Assembly (NCBI GenBank): GCA_022509065.1 | Contig: JAFLTY010000018.1 | Location: forward strand, 1 to 46,898 | Source of the DNA: Muribaculaceae bacterium | GTDB lineage: Bacteria; Bacteroidota; Bacteroidia; Bacteroidales; Muribaculaceae | DNA length: 46,898 nt | Direction: 5' to 3' | Shown here: positions 16,881 to 26,390 of the stretch, one piece after another | Layout: every line of letters begins with the position of its first letter | Position numbering within the stretch: the stretch's first letter is position 1 | The notes under the pieces: model-generated | Database searches by the model: none | What the model saw: only the letters and a program-made list of their open reading frames with translations | Told to the model about the DNA's origin: nothing | Translations under genes and position numbers: made by a program

Positions 16881-18947
16881 TTATTGTCGCCAAGCAAAAC
16901 CTTTGTCGCGCAAAGAGCGATACGAGCCGGGTATGGTGTCAAGTTGGCGCACAAACTTTTCGTGTCTCGAGAAATGTATTGCGGGAGATAAAAGTACCGA
17001 ATCGGCATTGACTCGCTCTCTCAATTGTTTCATGCTCCCATTGTACGATTCTGTAACTATCACGATGTCAGCCTTACAATTATCATTTGGCAAGTCGTTG
17101 CTGTCGGCTATATAGATGGCAAGGTCTTTACAGCTTATCATATTGCGGCGTACAGAGATATTTCCAATTACGGTGTCGCAATCAAGCTTCTCCGGTATAG
17201 CGGATGTCTTTCTGTTAGCAAAGAAATGCCGGTATCGAGTAGAAACCTGATTTTGTTTCAAGTCCCCCGCAATATTGTCTGTATTGCTTGTCCAAAGGTA
17301 ACTCTTCCCGTTGTCTACAATGATGATGTCGGTGCTTTGCCGAGAACGTGGAATATAAAGTTCGGTTTCAGGCAGCTGAGCCTCCATCGAAGGCATGCAA
17401 CATACGATGGCCGTAAAACAAAGCAAACAAATATATGGAGCTTTCTTTCTGTAATGTCGTATTATATAGGATATTAGTATAAGCCCCATTACAATGATAA
17501 TGATATTCTGTACGTTAAGAAAAATAGTTATTTCGGAACGTGGCATCAGAGATTGCGATACGTCAATGCCGGATTGCATCAGTGAGAAGAGACTGTCTCC
17601 ACAATAAGTCAACAAAGACGATGACAATCCTATAAGGTTCAACAACGTTGCGCAGAACCCGATGATAATAATTGGTGGAACAAAGATTGCCGCCCAAATG
17701 TTTGACAGCCAGAAACTCAATGTAAAGGTATGAAAGTAATACAATGTCAGTATGAGAGTTCCCGCTACGGCTACAACAGGAAGAATAAAAGTAGCCCACA
17801 CAGCTCTTAACAATGGACGTTTGACCGGCACGATATTTAAGAGCGGTTGGAAGAGAATAATACCGAGCACGGCGCACACCGAGAATTGAAAACCGGGTAA
17901 AAATAGCCATGTGGGGTTGATGCACAACAATATAATGACAGCGACCGAAAGACTTTGCAATGCGTTGGGACGAACCTCTAAGATTTTATCTCCCATTAAG
18001 ACACAGCACATTATCATTGCTCTACAAGCCGAAGGTGACCCCCCTGTCACGAAAGCATAGCCGATGACCAAAATGGCAAGGAGGAGGAAATAGATGTTGC
18101 GCATTTGCCTCAAGAGCTTTATCGGGTAGAGAATAAGCGCAAAGAAGGCCAAGATGATGGCTATGTGCATGCCACTTATCGCTAATATATGTGAAATTCC
18201 GGCTTCACGGAATTGTTCTTCCATATCCTCGCTAAGTAGGATATGGTTACCGCCGATGACGGCAATCAAAAACACGGTTGTCTCTTCATCAAATCCGCTG
18301 TAAGCTATGGCACTCTGCCAGCTTTGATTCAAAGAATGGATAAAATGCCTGGTCGATGTAACATTTGAATTATCGATGGTATAGTCATAATTATCAAAAC
18401 CATAAACACGGGCAACGACACCGTCTATATACAAAAAACGGTTATAATCCGGTTCATAAGGCAGGTCGGTAGTATGGTCAAGAGGGCGAACTGTACCATT
18501 CAGTTGAATCGTGCTTCCCGGCAATATTTCTGCTGTGGTTGTGTTCAGTACGGCCAAAGCTTTGAAATCGGTTGGGATTGGTGTCGTGTCGTTTTTTAGT
18601 CGCCATGACGAGACATCGATGAATAGGCGCATCGAATTGGGCGTGTACACGACTTTGTCAACCTTGCCCGTAATGACAGCGGCTTTCGGTAATATCTCTT
18701 CAGGCAGGCTCTTAGGAACTGCAGTATTGCCGAGCCATAAACCGACAATAATACAAAGGAACGACAATCCGAAAATCGAACAGCGGCGAAATCTTTTTAG
18801 AAAGATAAAAAGGACGATGCCGACGAATATCAAAAAGAAAAATGCAGTACTGCTGATTACAGGCCAAATAAAAAATCCCGACGCTATACCGGTAGCGATG
18901 CATATAGCCGGAAGCAGGGCGGGTGTCGAAGTCAAGAACTTGGCCAT
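16881..18947 (-). CDS. ComEC/Rec2-family membrane protein without nuclease domain
   Basis: This 688-residue inner-membrane protein has two N-terminal helices, a DUF4131 soluble beta domain (about residues 60-180), and then the ComEC channel domain with its hallmark FREAGISHILAISGMHIAII and GGSPSACRAMIMCC. Several further helices follow, to about residue 520. The C-terminal 150 residues form a mixed domain with none of the HxHxDH metal ligands of the beta-lactamase-like domain found in Firmicutes ComEC. The channel would carry single-stranded DNA across the inner membrane in natural transformation, though few Bacteroidales are known to be competent. It starts 29 bases after the MurF-Alr gene and ends the long minus-strand operon. 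Confidence 0.93.
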   Translation of the reverse strand: MAKFLTSTPALLPAICIATGIASGFFIWPVISSTAFFFLIFVGIVLFIFLKRFRRCSIFGLSFLCIIVGLWLGNTAVPKSLPEEILPKAAVITGKVDKVVYTPNSMRLFIDVSSWRLKNDTTPIPTDFKALAVLNTTTAEILPGSTIQLNGTVRPLDHTTDLPYEPDYNRFLYIDGVVARVYGFDNYDYTIDNSNVTSTRHFIHSLNQSWQSAIAYSGFDEETTVFLIAVIGGNHILLSEDMEEQFREAGISHILAISGMHIAIILAFFALILYPIKLLRQMRNIYFLLLAILVIGYAFVTGGSPSACRAMIMCCVLMGDKILEVRPNALQSLSVAVIILLCINPTWLFLPGFQFSVCAVLGIILFQPLLNIVPVKRPLLRAVWATFILPVVAVAGTLILTLYYFHTFTLSFWLSNIWAAIFVPPIIIIGFCATLLNLIGLSSSLLTYCGDSLFSLMQSGIDVSQSLMPRSEITIFLNVQNIIIIVMGLILISYIIRHYRKKAPYICLLCFTAIVCCMPSMEAQLPETELYIPRSRQSTDIIIVDNGKSYLWTSNTDNIAGDLKQNQVSTRYRHFFANRKTSAIPEKLDCDTVIGNISVRRNMISCKDLAIYIADSNDLPNDNCKADIVIVTESYNGSMKQLRERVNADSVLLSPAIHFSRHEKFVRQLDTIPGSYRSLRDKGFAWRQ

Positions 18948-18976
18948 TATACCGGGTGTCTTGAGAAAAAAAATAA

Positions 18977-21196
18977 TCAGCTGAAGATGTAAGTGCGTCT
19001 TACGCGAGGTGAAATACTTGTCAAAATTTCGTAGGGGATGGTGTCAAGTTTTTCAGCCAAGTTATATACAGAATCGGCTGAACCGAATATCTCTACCTGT
19101 GTTCTGGCCACAATGGTTTTTCCTGCGTCAATTGCCGGAGTGACATCAAGCATAAGTTGATCCATACAGATGTTTCCTATGGTAGGACAGGCAATACCGT
19201 CAATAAAAAAGCTGGCATTGCCGTTGCCCAATCTTCTATCTATGCCATCGGCATATCCGACAGGTAAGGTAGCCACATAAGACTCTTTTTTTGTCACGCC
19301 CCGGCATCCGTAACCGATAGGAGTTCCGACATCCCACTTTTTAAGTGATATAATCGTTGAAATCAGTCGTGCAACAGGTTTAAGATTGAAGGTGTGATTA
19401 GCCGATAATGGAGAAAGGCCGTACAATCCAATGCCCGGACGTGCCATATCGTATGAAGCCGGAGTGTGACCGAACCGCATGATTCCTGCAGTGTTCAGCA
19501 GATGTCTTTTAATTGTGTAACCCAAGTTGGCCATTAGACTGCGGCTCATTTTTTCAAATGAGTCTATCTGACGCTGTGTATACTCATCAAGATTGTCGCA
19601 ATCGGCTGTGGCCAGATGACTGAAGACAGAGACGGGTCTTATGAATTTTTTCTCAGATATCGTCCTTGTCAATTCGTCGAGTTCGTGTTCCAAAAAACCG
19701 ATTCGATGCATCCCAGTGTCGAGTTTAATATGGATAGGAAGCGGTTTCGTTGCTACATTTTCGATTGAGGAGCATATCCTATCCAGTTCGTCAAAAGAGA
19801 AGACAGCCGGCTCGAGATTATAGCGTAACAATGCCTCATAGCGGTTGGTGATAGGATTGATGACAATAATGGGCATCCTCACACCAGCGTTGCGTAACGC
19901 TATGCCTTCATCAATAACTGCTACAGCAAGATAAGCGGCACCGAAAGCCTGCAGGGTTTTGCCAACTTCAAGAGCGCCCATCCCGTAAGCATCTGCTTTT
20001 ACCATTCCTATCAAGCCCGTGTCCGGTGGAAGGAGTTTGCGATGTATATTGAAATTGTGGACTAAGGCGTCGAGATTAACTTCAAGGGTAGTGTCATGAC
20101 GAGCCTCGTCAAAAAATGTCGCCAAAGGCTCTGACTTTCCTTTTATAAGAATGAGTTTATTGGCAAAATCATTTCGTTTAAGGTTGTTAATAAACTGACT
20201 GTCAGATGTGTCAAAAAAGAACACTTCGCCATGTCTCTCCGCAATCAATTGTCTTGCCTTGTCCTTATCACCATCGAAATCACCTAAAAATACTGATAGA
20301 CCACGTCCTGCTTGTCTTTGTGCCGCCAAATCAAGACTAAGTGGCAAAGAGTCTAAATCGTTGGTAAATGAGTCAAGAAAAAGTATGCCGTCGTCAGGAA
20401 TTTTACGCACCTCGATACGAGTCGATATTTCCTGTTTACAACAGGGAAAACCACACACCGCTTCTATGAGTTCCTCTATATTACGGACGGCTACTGTATT
20501 CGGGTGGTGTAAATCTCTTATTTGGCGATGTAGTTCGGGGTCTGTGTTCAGATAGACTATTTTTTTTGCATTGCGGACGATAGCTATTTTCTCTGCAATC
20601 TTTTCGGAATGACTTTTGAAAGCCTCGTCATGCTCATCCGTTATCTCGGAAATTATACCGATTTCGGGCTGCAAGACAGGCTTAAGTAGCTCGGCTTGTC
20701 GGGGCGCATCTATGCCTATTTCAGTAATGATATATTCGGTGTCTTTCTCCAGATTGTCAAAGAGGCTGAGAACTACCCCCATTGCGGAGTTCCATGTACG
20801 AGGACTTCGGGAGACACTTACCCCGTGTTGTCTCATGGTTTTTGTAAGCAATTCTTTAACTGTAGTCTTCTTTTTGCTTCCTGTAACGACAATCTGTTTG
20901 CTGTTGCTTTTTTTTAGTCTTTCCCCCAATTCTTTAATCAGAAAACCGATAGTGTTTTCCTCGGCCACAATAAACGTGGCGTCAGCCATCCCTTCTCCGA
21001 TGGTATCATCACAGTGGTCTACGATGAAATGCCGCATACCGCGTGAATATAATTCCGGGATATACTTATGGCCATCGCCTACCGCAGTTCTTATTGCGAC
21101 AAATGCCGTGCTACCTGATTCCAGATCCTTTTTTGTTGCACGTCTGCTGTCCGTTATTATGTGTGTGATGTATGCAGGTAAGTAATTTATTTGCAT
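18977..21196 (-). CDS. MurF-like/alanine racemase fusion with altered MurF P-loop
   Basis: The 739-residue protein joins a MurF-like half (residues 1-370) to an alanine racemase (about 371-739). The racemase looks intact: the PLP lysine Lys400 in MVKADAYG, LDTGMHRIGF, GYADGIDRR and GNICMDQLMLDV are present. It makes D-alanine for peptidoglycan. The MurF half should attach D-Ala-D-Ala to the UDP-MurNAc-tripeptide. However, its ATP loop is GSKKKT (106-111) where Mur ligases have G-S/T-x-G-K-T, so the conserved Gly109 is Lys. The usual YN(A/S)(N/D) segment is SFTNDLDSL, and the half is about 80 residues shorter than MurF. TEIGI and a DEH near 187-189 remain. The ligase half may be inactive and a separate murF would then be expected elsewhere. 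The ATG overlaps the GSCFA stop codon by one base. Confidence 0.93.
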   Translation of the reverse strand: MQINYLPAYITHIITDSRRATKKDLESGSTAFVAIRTAVGDGHKYIPELYSRGMRHFIVDHCDDTIGEGMADATFIVAEENTIGFLIKELGERLKKSNSKQIVVTGSKKKTTVKELLTKTMRQHGVSVSRSPRTWNSAMGVVLSLFDNLEKDTEYIITEIGIDAPRQAELLKPVLQPEIGIISEITDEHDEAFKSHSEKIAEKIAIVRNAKKIVYLNTDPELHRQIRDLHHPNTVAVRNIEELIEAVCGFPCCKQEISTRIEVRKIPDDGILFLDSFTNDLDSLPLSLDLAAQRQAGRGLSVFLGDFDGDKDKARQLIAERHGEVFFFDTSDSQFINNLKRNDFANKLILIKGKSEPLATFFDEARHDTTLEVNLDALVHNFNIHRKLLPPDTGLIGMVKADAYGMGALEVGKTLQAFGAAYLAVAVIDEGIALRNAGVRMPIIVINPITNRYEALLRYNLEPAVFSFDELDRICSSIENVATKPLPIHIKLDTGMHRIGFLEHELDELTRTISEKKFIRPVSVFSHLATADCDNLDEYTQRQIDSFEKMSRSLMANLGYTIKRHLLNTAGIMRFGHTPASYDMARPGIGLYGLSPLSANHTFNLKPVARLISTIISLKKWDVGTPIGYGCRGVTKKESYVATLPVGYADGIDRRLGNGNASFFIDGIACPTIGNICMDQLMLDVTPAIDAGKTIVARTQVEIFGSADSVYNLAEKLDTIPYEILTSISPRVRRTYIFS

Positions 21197-22044
21197 TATG
21201 TCAGAATGGGACGATGTTGTTGGTGGATGAACTTTCTGCGAGTGTCAACTATATTTTGGATGACCGAAGTTTCATAGTACGTCTTTAGAAAAAGCTCGAA
21301 AATGTATTCTTCGGCCATAGTTGAAGGGTGTTTAAGGTCATCTGCATAGAAACGATAATCGCGCAAATCATCGTTGAGAGCCTCATAGGCCGGAAAATAC
21401 TCTACGTTCGGAAATCTATTAACGATATTGTTTATAGATAGATGTAGGATTGATTTTGACAGTGTGTTACCGTGAAGCCCGTCGTTGAGATGGCGGACGG
21501 GACTGACACTGAAAATAATTCTTTTGTTCTTGGGAATTAAAGATGTCCACAGGTTGGTTATCTGTTCAACCGAGCATAGAAAACGATTGAATTCTTTGTC
21601 GTTCAATTTATGACAGTTCCCGACCACGGAATTTGTCGGAATATGTGAAAAACACCAGGCGGTTCCGAATGTGATGAGCCAACAGTCTGCAGCCGAAAGC
21701 GCATCGCTGAAAGCATCAAAGTCTTTATTTAAGTCATCAAGCAACAAACCCGCATCGGTGTTTTGGCGGCGAGATTCGAACGCCAAAGCATGAAATATGC
21801 CGTTTGAATCTTGATACAGGTCGTTATAAGAAAATGGACGTCTTTCCAAGGCACGCTTAACTGTCTCACCGATTGAAAGAGGGTTGAAAAGAATACCCAA
21901 AGGAGTGACTGAGATAGAAATGCCACCTTGGAACAACCTGCTCCCTACGGCATGACTGAAACATGACCCTAACGAGACTAATGAGTCTTGTTCATTCAAC
22001 GGGTTTGTAGACCTACGAATCTCGAGTTCTGTCCTCAGTTTCAT
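21196..22044 (-). CDS. GSCFA-domain protein
   Basis: This 282-residue protein carries the family signature near its start (SLGSCFS, residues 24-30; Gly26-Ser-Cys-Phe29). It also has the conserved LITFGTAWCF, SVSPVRHL and FPAYEALNDDLRDYRFYADDLKHP segments. GSCFA proteins resemble SGNH/GDSL hydrolases. The serine in GSC and the D-x-x-H-like DDLKHP near the C-terminus are plausible catalytic residues, so it may be an esterase or acetylhydrolase, but no substrate is known. There is no signal peptide. Its TAA stop shares one base with the ATG of the MurF-Alr gene, which implies translational coupling and a possible link to cell-wall synthesis. Confidence 0.93.
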   Translation of the reverse strand: MKLRTELEIRRSTNPLNEQDSLVSLGSCFSHAVGSRLFQGGISISVTPLGILFNPLSIGETVKRALERRPFSYNDLYQDSNGIFHALAFESRRQNTDAGLLLDDLNKDFDAFSDALSAADCWLITFGTAWCFSHIPTNSVVGNCHKLNDKEFNRFLCSVEQITNLWTSLIPKNKRIIFSVSPVRHLNDGLHGNTLSKSILHLSINNIVNRFPNVEYFPAYEALNDDLRDYRFYADDLKHPSTMAEEYIFELFLKTYYETSVIQNIVDTRRKFIHQQHRPILT

Positions 22045-22155
22045 TTATGACAAATCAAAAAAGTGATTATCTGTGGGTGCTTAATGGAGTGTAACGGTAT
22101 GTCTCCATATAATATATTGATACACTTCTTATTACCCGTGAATATATAAAAATAA

Positions 22156-24123
22156 TCAATACATCTGATAGTCGATTGAAAGCACCTGGAATTCGGTACG
22201 GCGGTTTATCTGGTCTGCGATTTCCTGGTCTTCCGGCGAAAGAGTGTTAATGAATTCTTCCGTCAGAACAGTACCTTCGGTGAACTGAGGATGTTCGCGA
22301 GCAAGTTTTTTGGTGATTTTTTTTGGTCTTGATTTTCCATATCCCTGACTTTGCAAGCGGTCCGGAGAGATACCCACAGAAATGAGATAGTCGATAACCG
22401 ATTGTGCTCGCCGTCCGGAGAGATCTATGTTGTATTGCTCGGAACCCTTGCGGTCGGTGTGCGAGGCCATTTCTATAGTAACGTTAGGATTGTCACGTAA
22501 GACCTGAGCCAGTTCGTCAAGCGATGTTTTTGATTCGGGTCGGAGGGTAGCTTTGTCAAAATCATAGAAAATGTTCTCGACAACGACAGGCTTGGTGATT
22601 GAAGCGAGGATAAAGTCAACGCCATATTCGGCGTCTTCCTCAGCGATATCGCTCGTAAATTCCTGTTTGGCGTTAAGATAACCCTTGGCTCCGGCCATCA
22701 TGACGTAACTGATGCCTCTATCAAGAGGGAAAGAAAAAGAGCCGTCATCGCGAGCAACCTGTTTTTGGTTTGAACCGTCACTTCCGACTATACGTATCAC
22801 GGCGTTAGGTACAGGCTCTTCGTCACGATCCAAAACCCATCCGGAAATGTTTATTTTAAGGTCGGGAAGCTCAAAGGAATATATATGGTCATAACCGCGA
22901 GCATCCCCTCGGTTAGATGAGAAGTAACCCGTTTCGCCGGGTCCGAAAGTAATTCCGAAATCGTCGGACGAAGAGTTCAACGGTTGTCCCATGTTTTCCA
23001 CGTTCCAACCCCCTGAAGGAGTAAGAGTGGCTTTGAATATGTCGAGACCGCCGAATCCGGGATGGCCGTTAGATGCGAAATAAATAATTGAGTCGGTGCG
23101 AACATAGGGGAACATCTCGTCACCGGGAGTGTTAATCCATTCACCAAGATTCTCCAAACTGCCCCCGCGTTCTTTCAGGTTGATTCGCCAAAGATCCTTA
23201 CCTCCGCTACCTCCCGGCATATCGCTTGTAAAATACAGCCACGTTCCGTCGGGAGACACAGCAGGGTGTCCATAAGATGAAATAGTGTCGGCGGTTATCT
23301 CGAATTTGACGGGAGCCGACCATTTGGCGTCGCTTCGTGTCGATGTGAAGATTTCAACTCCGGTGGAAGAATTGGGTTCTCTGCGCGCTTTTGTCAGATA
23401 CATTGTGGAGCCGTCGGGCGAAAAAGATATGATGCCCTCGTCGAGTTCGCTGTTGAGTTCGCCTTCGACCGGTTCGGGTTTTGTCCACTCACCTTTTTCG
23501 TTCTTGGTCGATACCCAGATGTCGCCGTTTTTCATTCCCGTTATTTCGCTATGTCTACTACCATTGACTTTCTCGTTAGTGGTAGTAAAATAAAGCCTGT
23601 CGTACGACTTGTCATAGTACATAGGCGAGAAATCGGCTCGTCGGCTGTTGAACAATTTGCTTTGCGCAACTTTATAACGCGAAACGGCGGGTTTAGAAGC
23701 ACTGAAACGTGCCCCTGAGAGACCGTTCATGGCGGCTACATCGCCGGGTTTCTTTTCCAGAAAATCCTCATAACTTTTTATCGCTGCTGCAAATTTAGCA
23801 TTGGCGTGTTGCATTTGAGCCAGTCTGAAAAGAGCCATTGAATCGGTAACACCGTATCGGATGGCGTTAGCGTAGGCGGCTTCGGCTCGCGCTGTCTGAT
23901 TGAGCATACGGTGACACTCAGCCATTTTGTAAGCGACTTCGCCTCTTTGAGCCCGCTCTTCTTTCTTGGTGAGTTTGTTGTATATTTTTCGGTAAGTCTT
24001 TGCTGCGTCATTGTATTCACCTCGGGCAAGTTGCTCGTCGGCTACCGAAAGTTTGGCACCACCGCACGCCGTCAGTAGGCATAGAGTGAATAAAAGGCAT
24101 ATATGGATGATGTTATTCTTCAT
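22156..24123 (-). CDS. PorE-like lipoprotein: TPR, PD40 propeller, CRD and OmpA domains
   Basis: The 655-residue protein has a clear lipoprotein signal (LCLLTAC, lipid on Cys20). TPR-like helices follow at about 25-135, then a PD40/WD40-like propeller at about 155-430 (repeats such as ISFSPDGSTMYLT and PAVSPDGTWLYFTSD). A carboxypeptidase-regulatory-like beta domain lies at about 440-510, and an OmpA C-terminal domain at about 530-650 has FYDFDKATLRPES and the peptidoglycan-binding LSGRRAQSVIDYL. This order matches PorE of the type IX secretion system, which anchors that machine to peptidoglycan. No other T9SS gene is in the window, and many gut Bacteroidales keep such proteins without the secretion system, so an envelope scaffold is the safer call. 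It lies 38 bases after the histidine kinase gene. Confidence 0.88.
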   Translation of the reverse strand: MKNNIIHICLLFTLCLLTACGGAKLSVADEQLARGEYNDAAKTYRKIYNKLTKKEERAQRGEVAYKMAECHRMLNQTARAEAAYANAIRYGVTDSMALFRLAQMQHANAKFAAAIKSYEDFLEKKPGDVAAMNGLSGARFSASKPAVSRYKVAQSKLFNSRRADFSPMYYDKSYDRLYFTTTNEKVNGSRHSEITGMKNGDIWVSTKNEKGEWTKPEPVEGELNSELDEGIISFSPDGSTMYLTKARREPNSSTGVEIFTSTRSDAKWSAPVKFEITADTISSYGHPAVSPDGTWLYFTSDMPGGSGGKDLWRINLKERGGSLENLGEWINTPGDEMFPYVRTDSIIYFASNGHPGFGGLDIFKATLTPSGGWNVENMGQPLNSSSDDFGITFGPGETGYFSSNRGDARGYDHIYSFELPDLKINISGWVLDRDEEPVPNAVIRIVGSDGSNQKQVARDDGSFSFPLDRGISYVMMAGAKGYLNAKQEFTSDIAEEDAEYGVDFILASITKPVVVENIFYDFDKATLRPESKTSLDELAQVLRDNPNVTIEMASHTDRKGSEQYNIDLSGRRAQSVIDYLISVGISPDRLQSQGYGKSRPKKITKKLAREHPQFTEGTVLTEEFINTLSPEDQEIADQINRRTEFQVLSIDYQMY

Positions 24124-24161
24124 TGGATATTCATATAAATTACTTAGCTATAAAACGCCTG

Positions 24162-25430
24162 TCATTTGGTCTTTATTGTATGAGAAAGAGGTAATTCGAT
24201 ACGAAAAGTGGTGCCTTCGCCGGGATTGGATTCCTTGACGAAAATACGACCGCTATGGTATTGCTCGACTATTCGTTTAGCCAAAGTCAGACCCAGTCCC
24301 CAGCCGCGACTTTTTGTTGTAAATCCGGGTTTGAAAATGCGCTTATGGTTTTTGGGGGCGATACCTTTCCCTGTATCGCTGATTTCAATGATGGCCTGAG
24401 CTTTTTCCTGAAAGACATTGATAGAAATCTTGCCGGTGCCTTCCACAGCATCGACAGCATTTTTGATGAGATTCTCCATTACCCATTCGAATAACGGCGT
24501 ACTGGCCTTAACTTCCAGGTTTTCATTATGAATGTCGCATGTCAGTTCAATGCGTTTGGAAACGCGCGATGCCATGTATTCAGCGGCATGAGTAACTATA
24601 CTGCCTAAGTTTTCGGACGACATATCGGGACGTGACCCTATTTTAGAGAAACGAGAGGCTATCGTCGAAAGACGCTTGACATCCTTATCCATTTCGGCGC
24701 AGGTATCGCGGTCAGTACCCATTTCAGGCAGAAGCTCCATCCATGCCATGAGAGATGATATCGGTGTTCCGAGCTGATGTGCTGTCTCTTTTGACAATCC
24801 CACCCAAACTTTGTTTTGTTCCGCCTGTTTGCTTGATGTAACGGCAAAATAGACAACCAGAAGGAAAACAATCATGACTGCCAACTGTATATAAGGGAAG
24901 TAACTTAGCCGTTGAAGCAACTTGGAATCCTCGTATAAAAGATGTTGAAAAGCACCGTCATCCAGTTCGATATCAATGACATTTTCCGTTCCCGAAAGTT
25001 GATTCAGTTTTTTGTCCAGATATTGCTGATTGGCCGGACTCAGCTGGTCATATCCGGCTGTCACATCGTATGGTTCAGGCAGATCGAAATTTCGGTGGTT
25101 TTTAATGTTGCCATCTTCGTCAATGAGGAGCACCGGAATAGTGGTGTTACCTTCCAGTATGCGCAATAAGAAGCTGATATCGACCACTGGCATAGGCGGA
25201 GTGTCGTAAACGCTGTCATCGACTTCGATGTATTGTTCATCGGAACTGTCTCCAAACTGCCTTAGTATTTCTTTTGTGGCGTCTGCCCATATTTCCATTC
25301 GTTCGCGTTCGCGTTCGGACAAATCGTCCACAAGGATTTTCGAAAAATACAAAAATCCGGCGACAACTATGGCGGAAACTAAAAGGAAAAGCCATTTTCC
25401 GTATGGTACAGATTTAATTTTTTGCCACAT
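24162..25430 (-). CDS. membrane sensor histidine kinase without an adjacent response regulator
   Basis: This 422-residue kinase has two membrane helices (about 13-32 and 178-198) flanking a 145-residue periplasmic sensor region of no recognised fold. A HisKA-type dimerisation domain has phospho-acceptor His218 in KETAHQLGTPISSLMAW. The catalytic domain shows the N box (ENLIKNAVDAV), G1 (DTGKGI), F (FKPGFTT) and G2 (RGWGLGLTLAKRI). It would autophosphorylate and pass phosphate to a response regulator, but none is present nearby, so its partner lies elsewhere. The HQLGTPISSL box is common in Bacteroidetes kinases. It is sandwiched between a Ser/Thr kinase gene (87-base gap) and the PorE-like gene (38-base gap). 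Confidence 0.95.
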   Translation of the reverse strand: MWQKIKSVPYGKWLFLLVSAIVVAGFLYFSKILVDDLSERERERMEIWADATKEILRQFGDSSDEQYIEVDDSVYDTPPMPVVDISFLLRILEGNTTIPVLLIDEDGNIKNHRNFDLPEPYDVTAGYDQLSPANQQYLDKKLNQLSGTENVIDIELDDGAFQHLLYEDSKLLQRLSYFPYIQLAVMIVFLLVVYFAVTSSKQAEQNKVWVGLSKETAHQLGTPISSLMAWMELLPEMGTDRDTCAEMDKDVKRLSTIASRFSKIGSRPDMSSENLGSIVTHAAEYMASRVSKRIELTCDIHNENLEVKASTPLFEWVMENLIKNAVDAVEGTGKISINVFQEKAQAIIEISDTGKGIAPKNHKRIFKPGFTTKSRGWGLGLTLAKRIVEQYHSGRIFVKESNPGEGTTFRIELPLSHTIKTK

Positions 25431-25517
25431 AAGACGCGATTATTATTAGATGCTTTTTGAATTGGGATAATTATATATTTGGAGAAATTTTGGATAAATA
25501 TTTTGTTAATTAGTACT

Positions 25518-26381
25518 TTAATTATGGTCAGTTACTTCAAGACATTCCGCCAAATCACCAATTAGCGCTGTCATATCCTTATATCGGTGGTGAGCGTTTA
25601 TTGCCATAGATTTGTTCAGCACGTCACGGTATATATACGGTACGCTGTCGAACTGTGAATGTTTGAAAGTCTTAAAGCCGTCGGAGCACGAGCAGGGAGG
25701 TGTTTTACCTGTCGACAGTTTGTATAAAAGAGCGCCGAGAGAGAAGATGTCACTTTGAACCGCCATGCTGTAATTACAATCATAAAGTTCGGGCGCCGAA
25801 TAGCCGTCAGTGACATGCGAGGCGAAAATTGACGTGTCCGTTCCTTTTTTATTCCGGATATGTCGCATAGTTCCGTAATCAATCAAAATTGGGCGACGAT
25901 TTATTCCGGTCAATAAGATATTGGACGGTTTGATGTCCAAATGCGCTATATTGTTGTTATGTAGATGATTAATGGTGTGAGCTATTTGTAAAACGATAAT
26001 GCAGGGTAGGGATACCGACACGTTTCGGGTATTCGGAACAAATCGGTCGATGGTATCAGAAAGTCGCGTGCCTGATATGAATGGCATTATGACATAACAA
26101 TGATTGTCCTGAACGAAAGCTTCATAAACCGGTGCCAGTCCTTCGATAGGAGTATTAGAGAGCAAATGTGCGAAATATATCTCATTTGAATTCTTATTGG
26201 CCGGTATTTGTTTCAAAGCCACTGTTGAAGGCATGTCGATGTCACCGTGACTGTCTATGACCCGGCCTTTATATATTTTGCCATTGCCTCCGTTGCCAAT
26301 CTTTGCTTCACAGACATAACTGCCTTTCTTCCCTTCGAGAAGTTTTCCCGTAATGTCTATATATGCACATTCGTAGTTCAT
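25518..26381 (-). CDS. eukaryote-like Ser/Thr protein kinase (soluble, non-RD)
   Basis: The 287-residue protein is essentially a bare kinase domain. It has the glycine loop IGNGGNGKIYKG (28-39), the ATP-anchoring Lys57 in VALKQ and a helix-C glutamate in NEIYF. The catalytic loop is HLDIKPSNILL (Asp149, Lys151, Asn154), the metal motif is DYG (168-170), and SAPE sits at 195-198. All catalytic residues are present. The residue before the catalytic Asp is Leu rather than Arg (a non-RD kinase), and DFG is DYG. There is no membrane helix or sensory domain, so it acts in the cytoplasm, perhaps on products of neighbouring genes. It starts nine bases after recX and precedes the histidine kinase. No PP2C phosphatase or FHA protein is nearby. 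Confidence 0.93.
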   Translation of the reverse strand: MNYECAYIDITGKLLEGKKGSYVCEAKIGNGGNGKIYKGRVIDSHGDIDMPSTVALKQIPANKNSNEIYFAHLLSNTPIEGLAPVYEAFVQDNHCYVIMPFISGTRLSDTIDRFVPNTRNVSVSLPCIIVLQIAHTINHLHNNNIAHLDIKPSNILLTGINRRPILIDYGTMRHIRNKKGTDTSIFASHVTDGYSAPELYDCNYSMAVQSDIFSLGALLYKLSTGKTPPCSCSDGFKTFKHSQFDSVPYIYRDVLNKSMAINAHHRYKDMTALIGDLAECLEVTDHN

Positions 26382-26390
26382 CTGTGGGAC

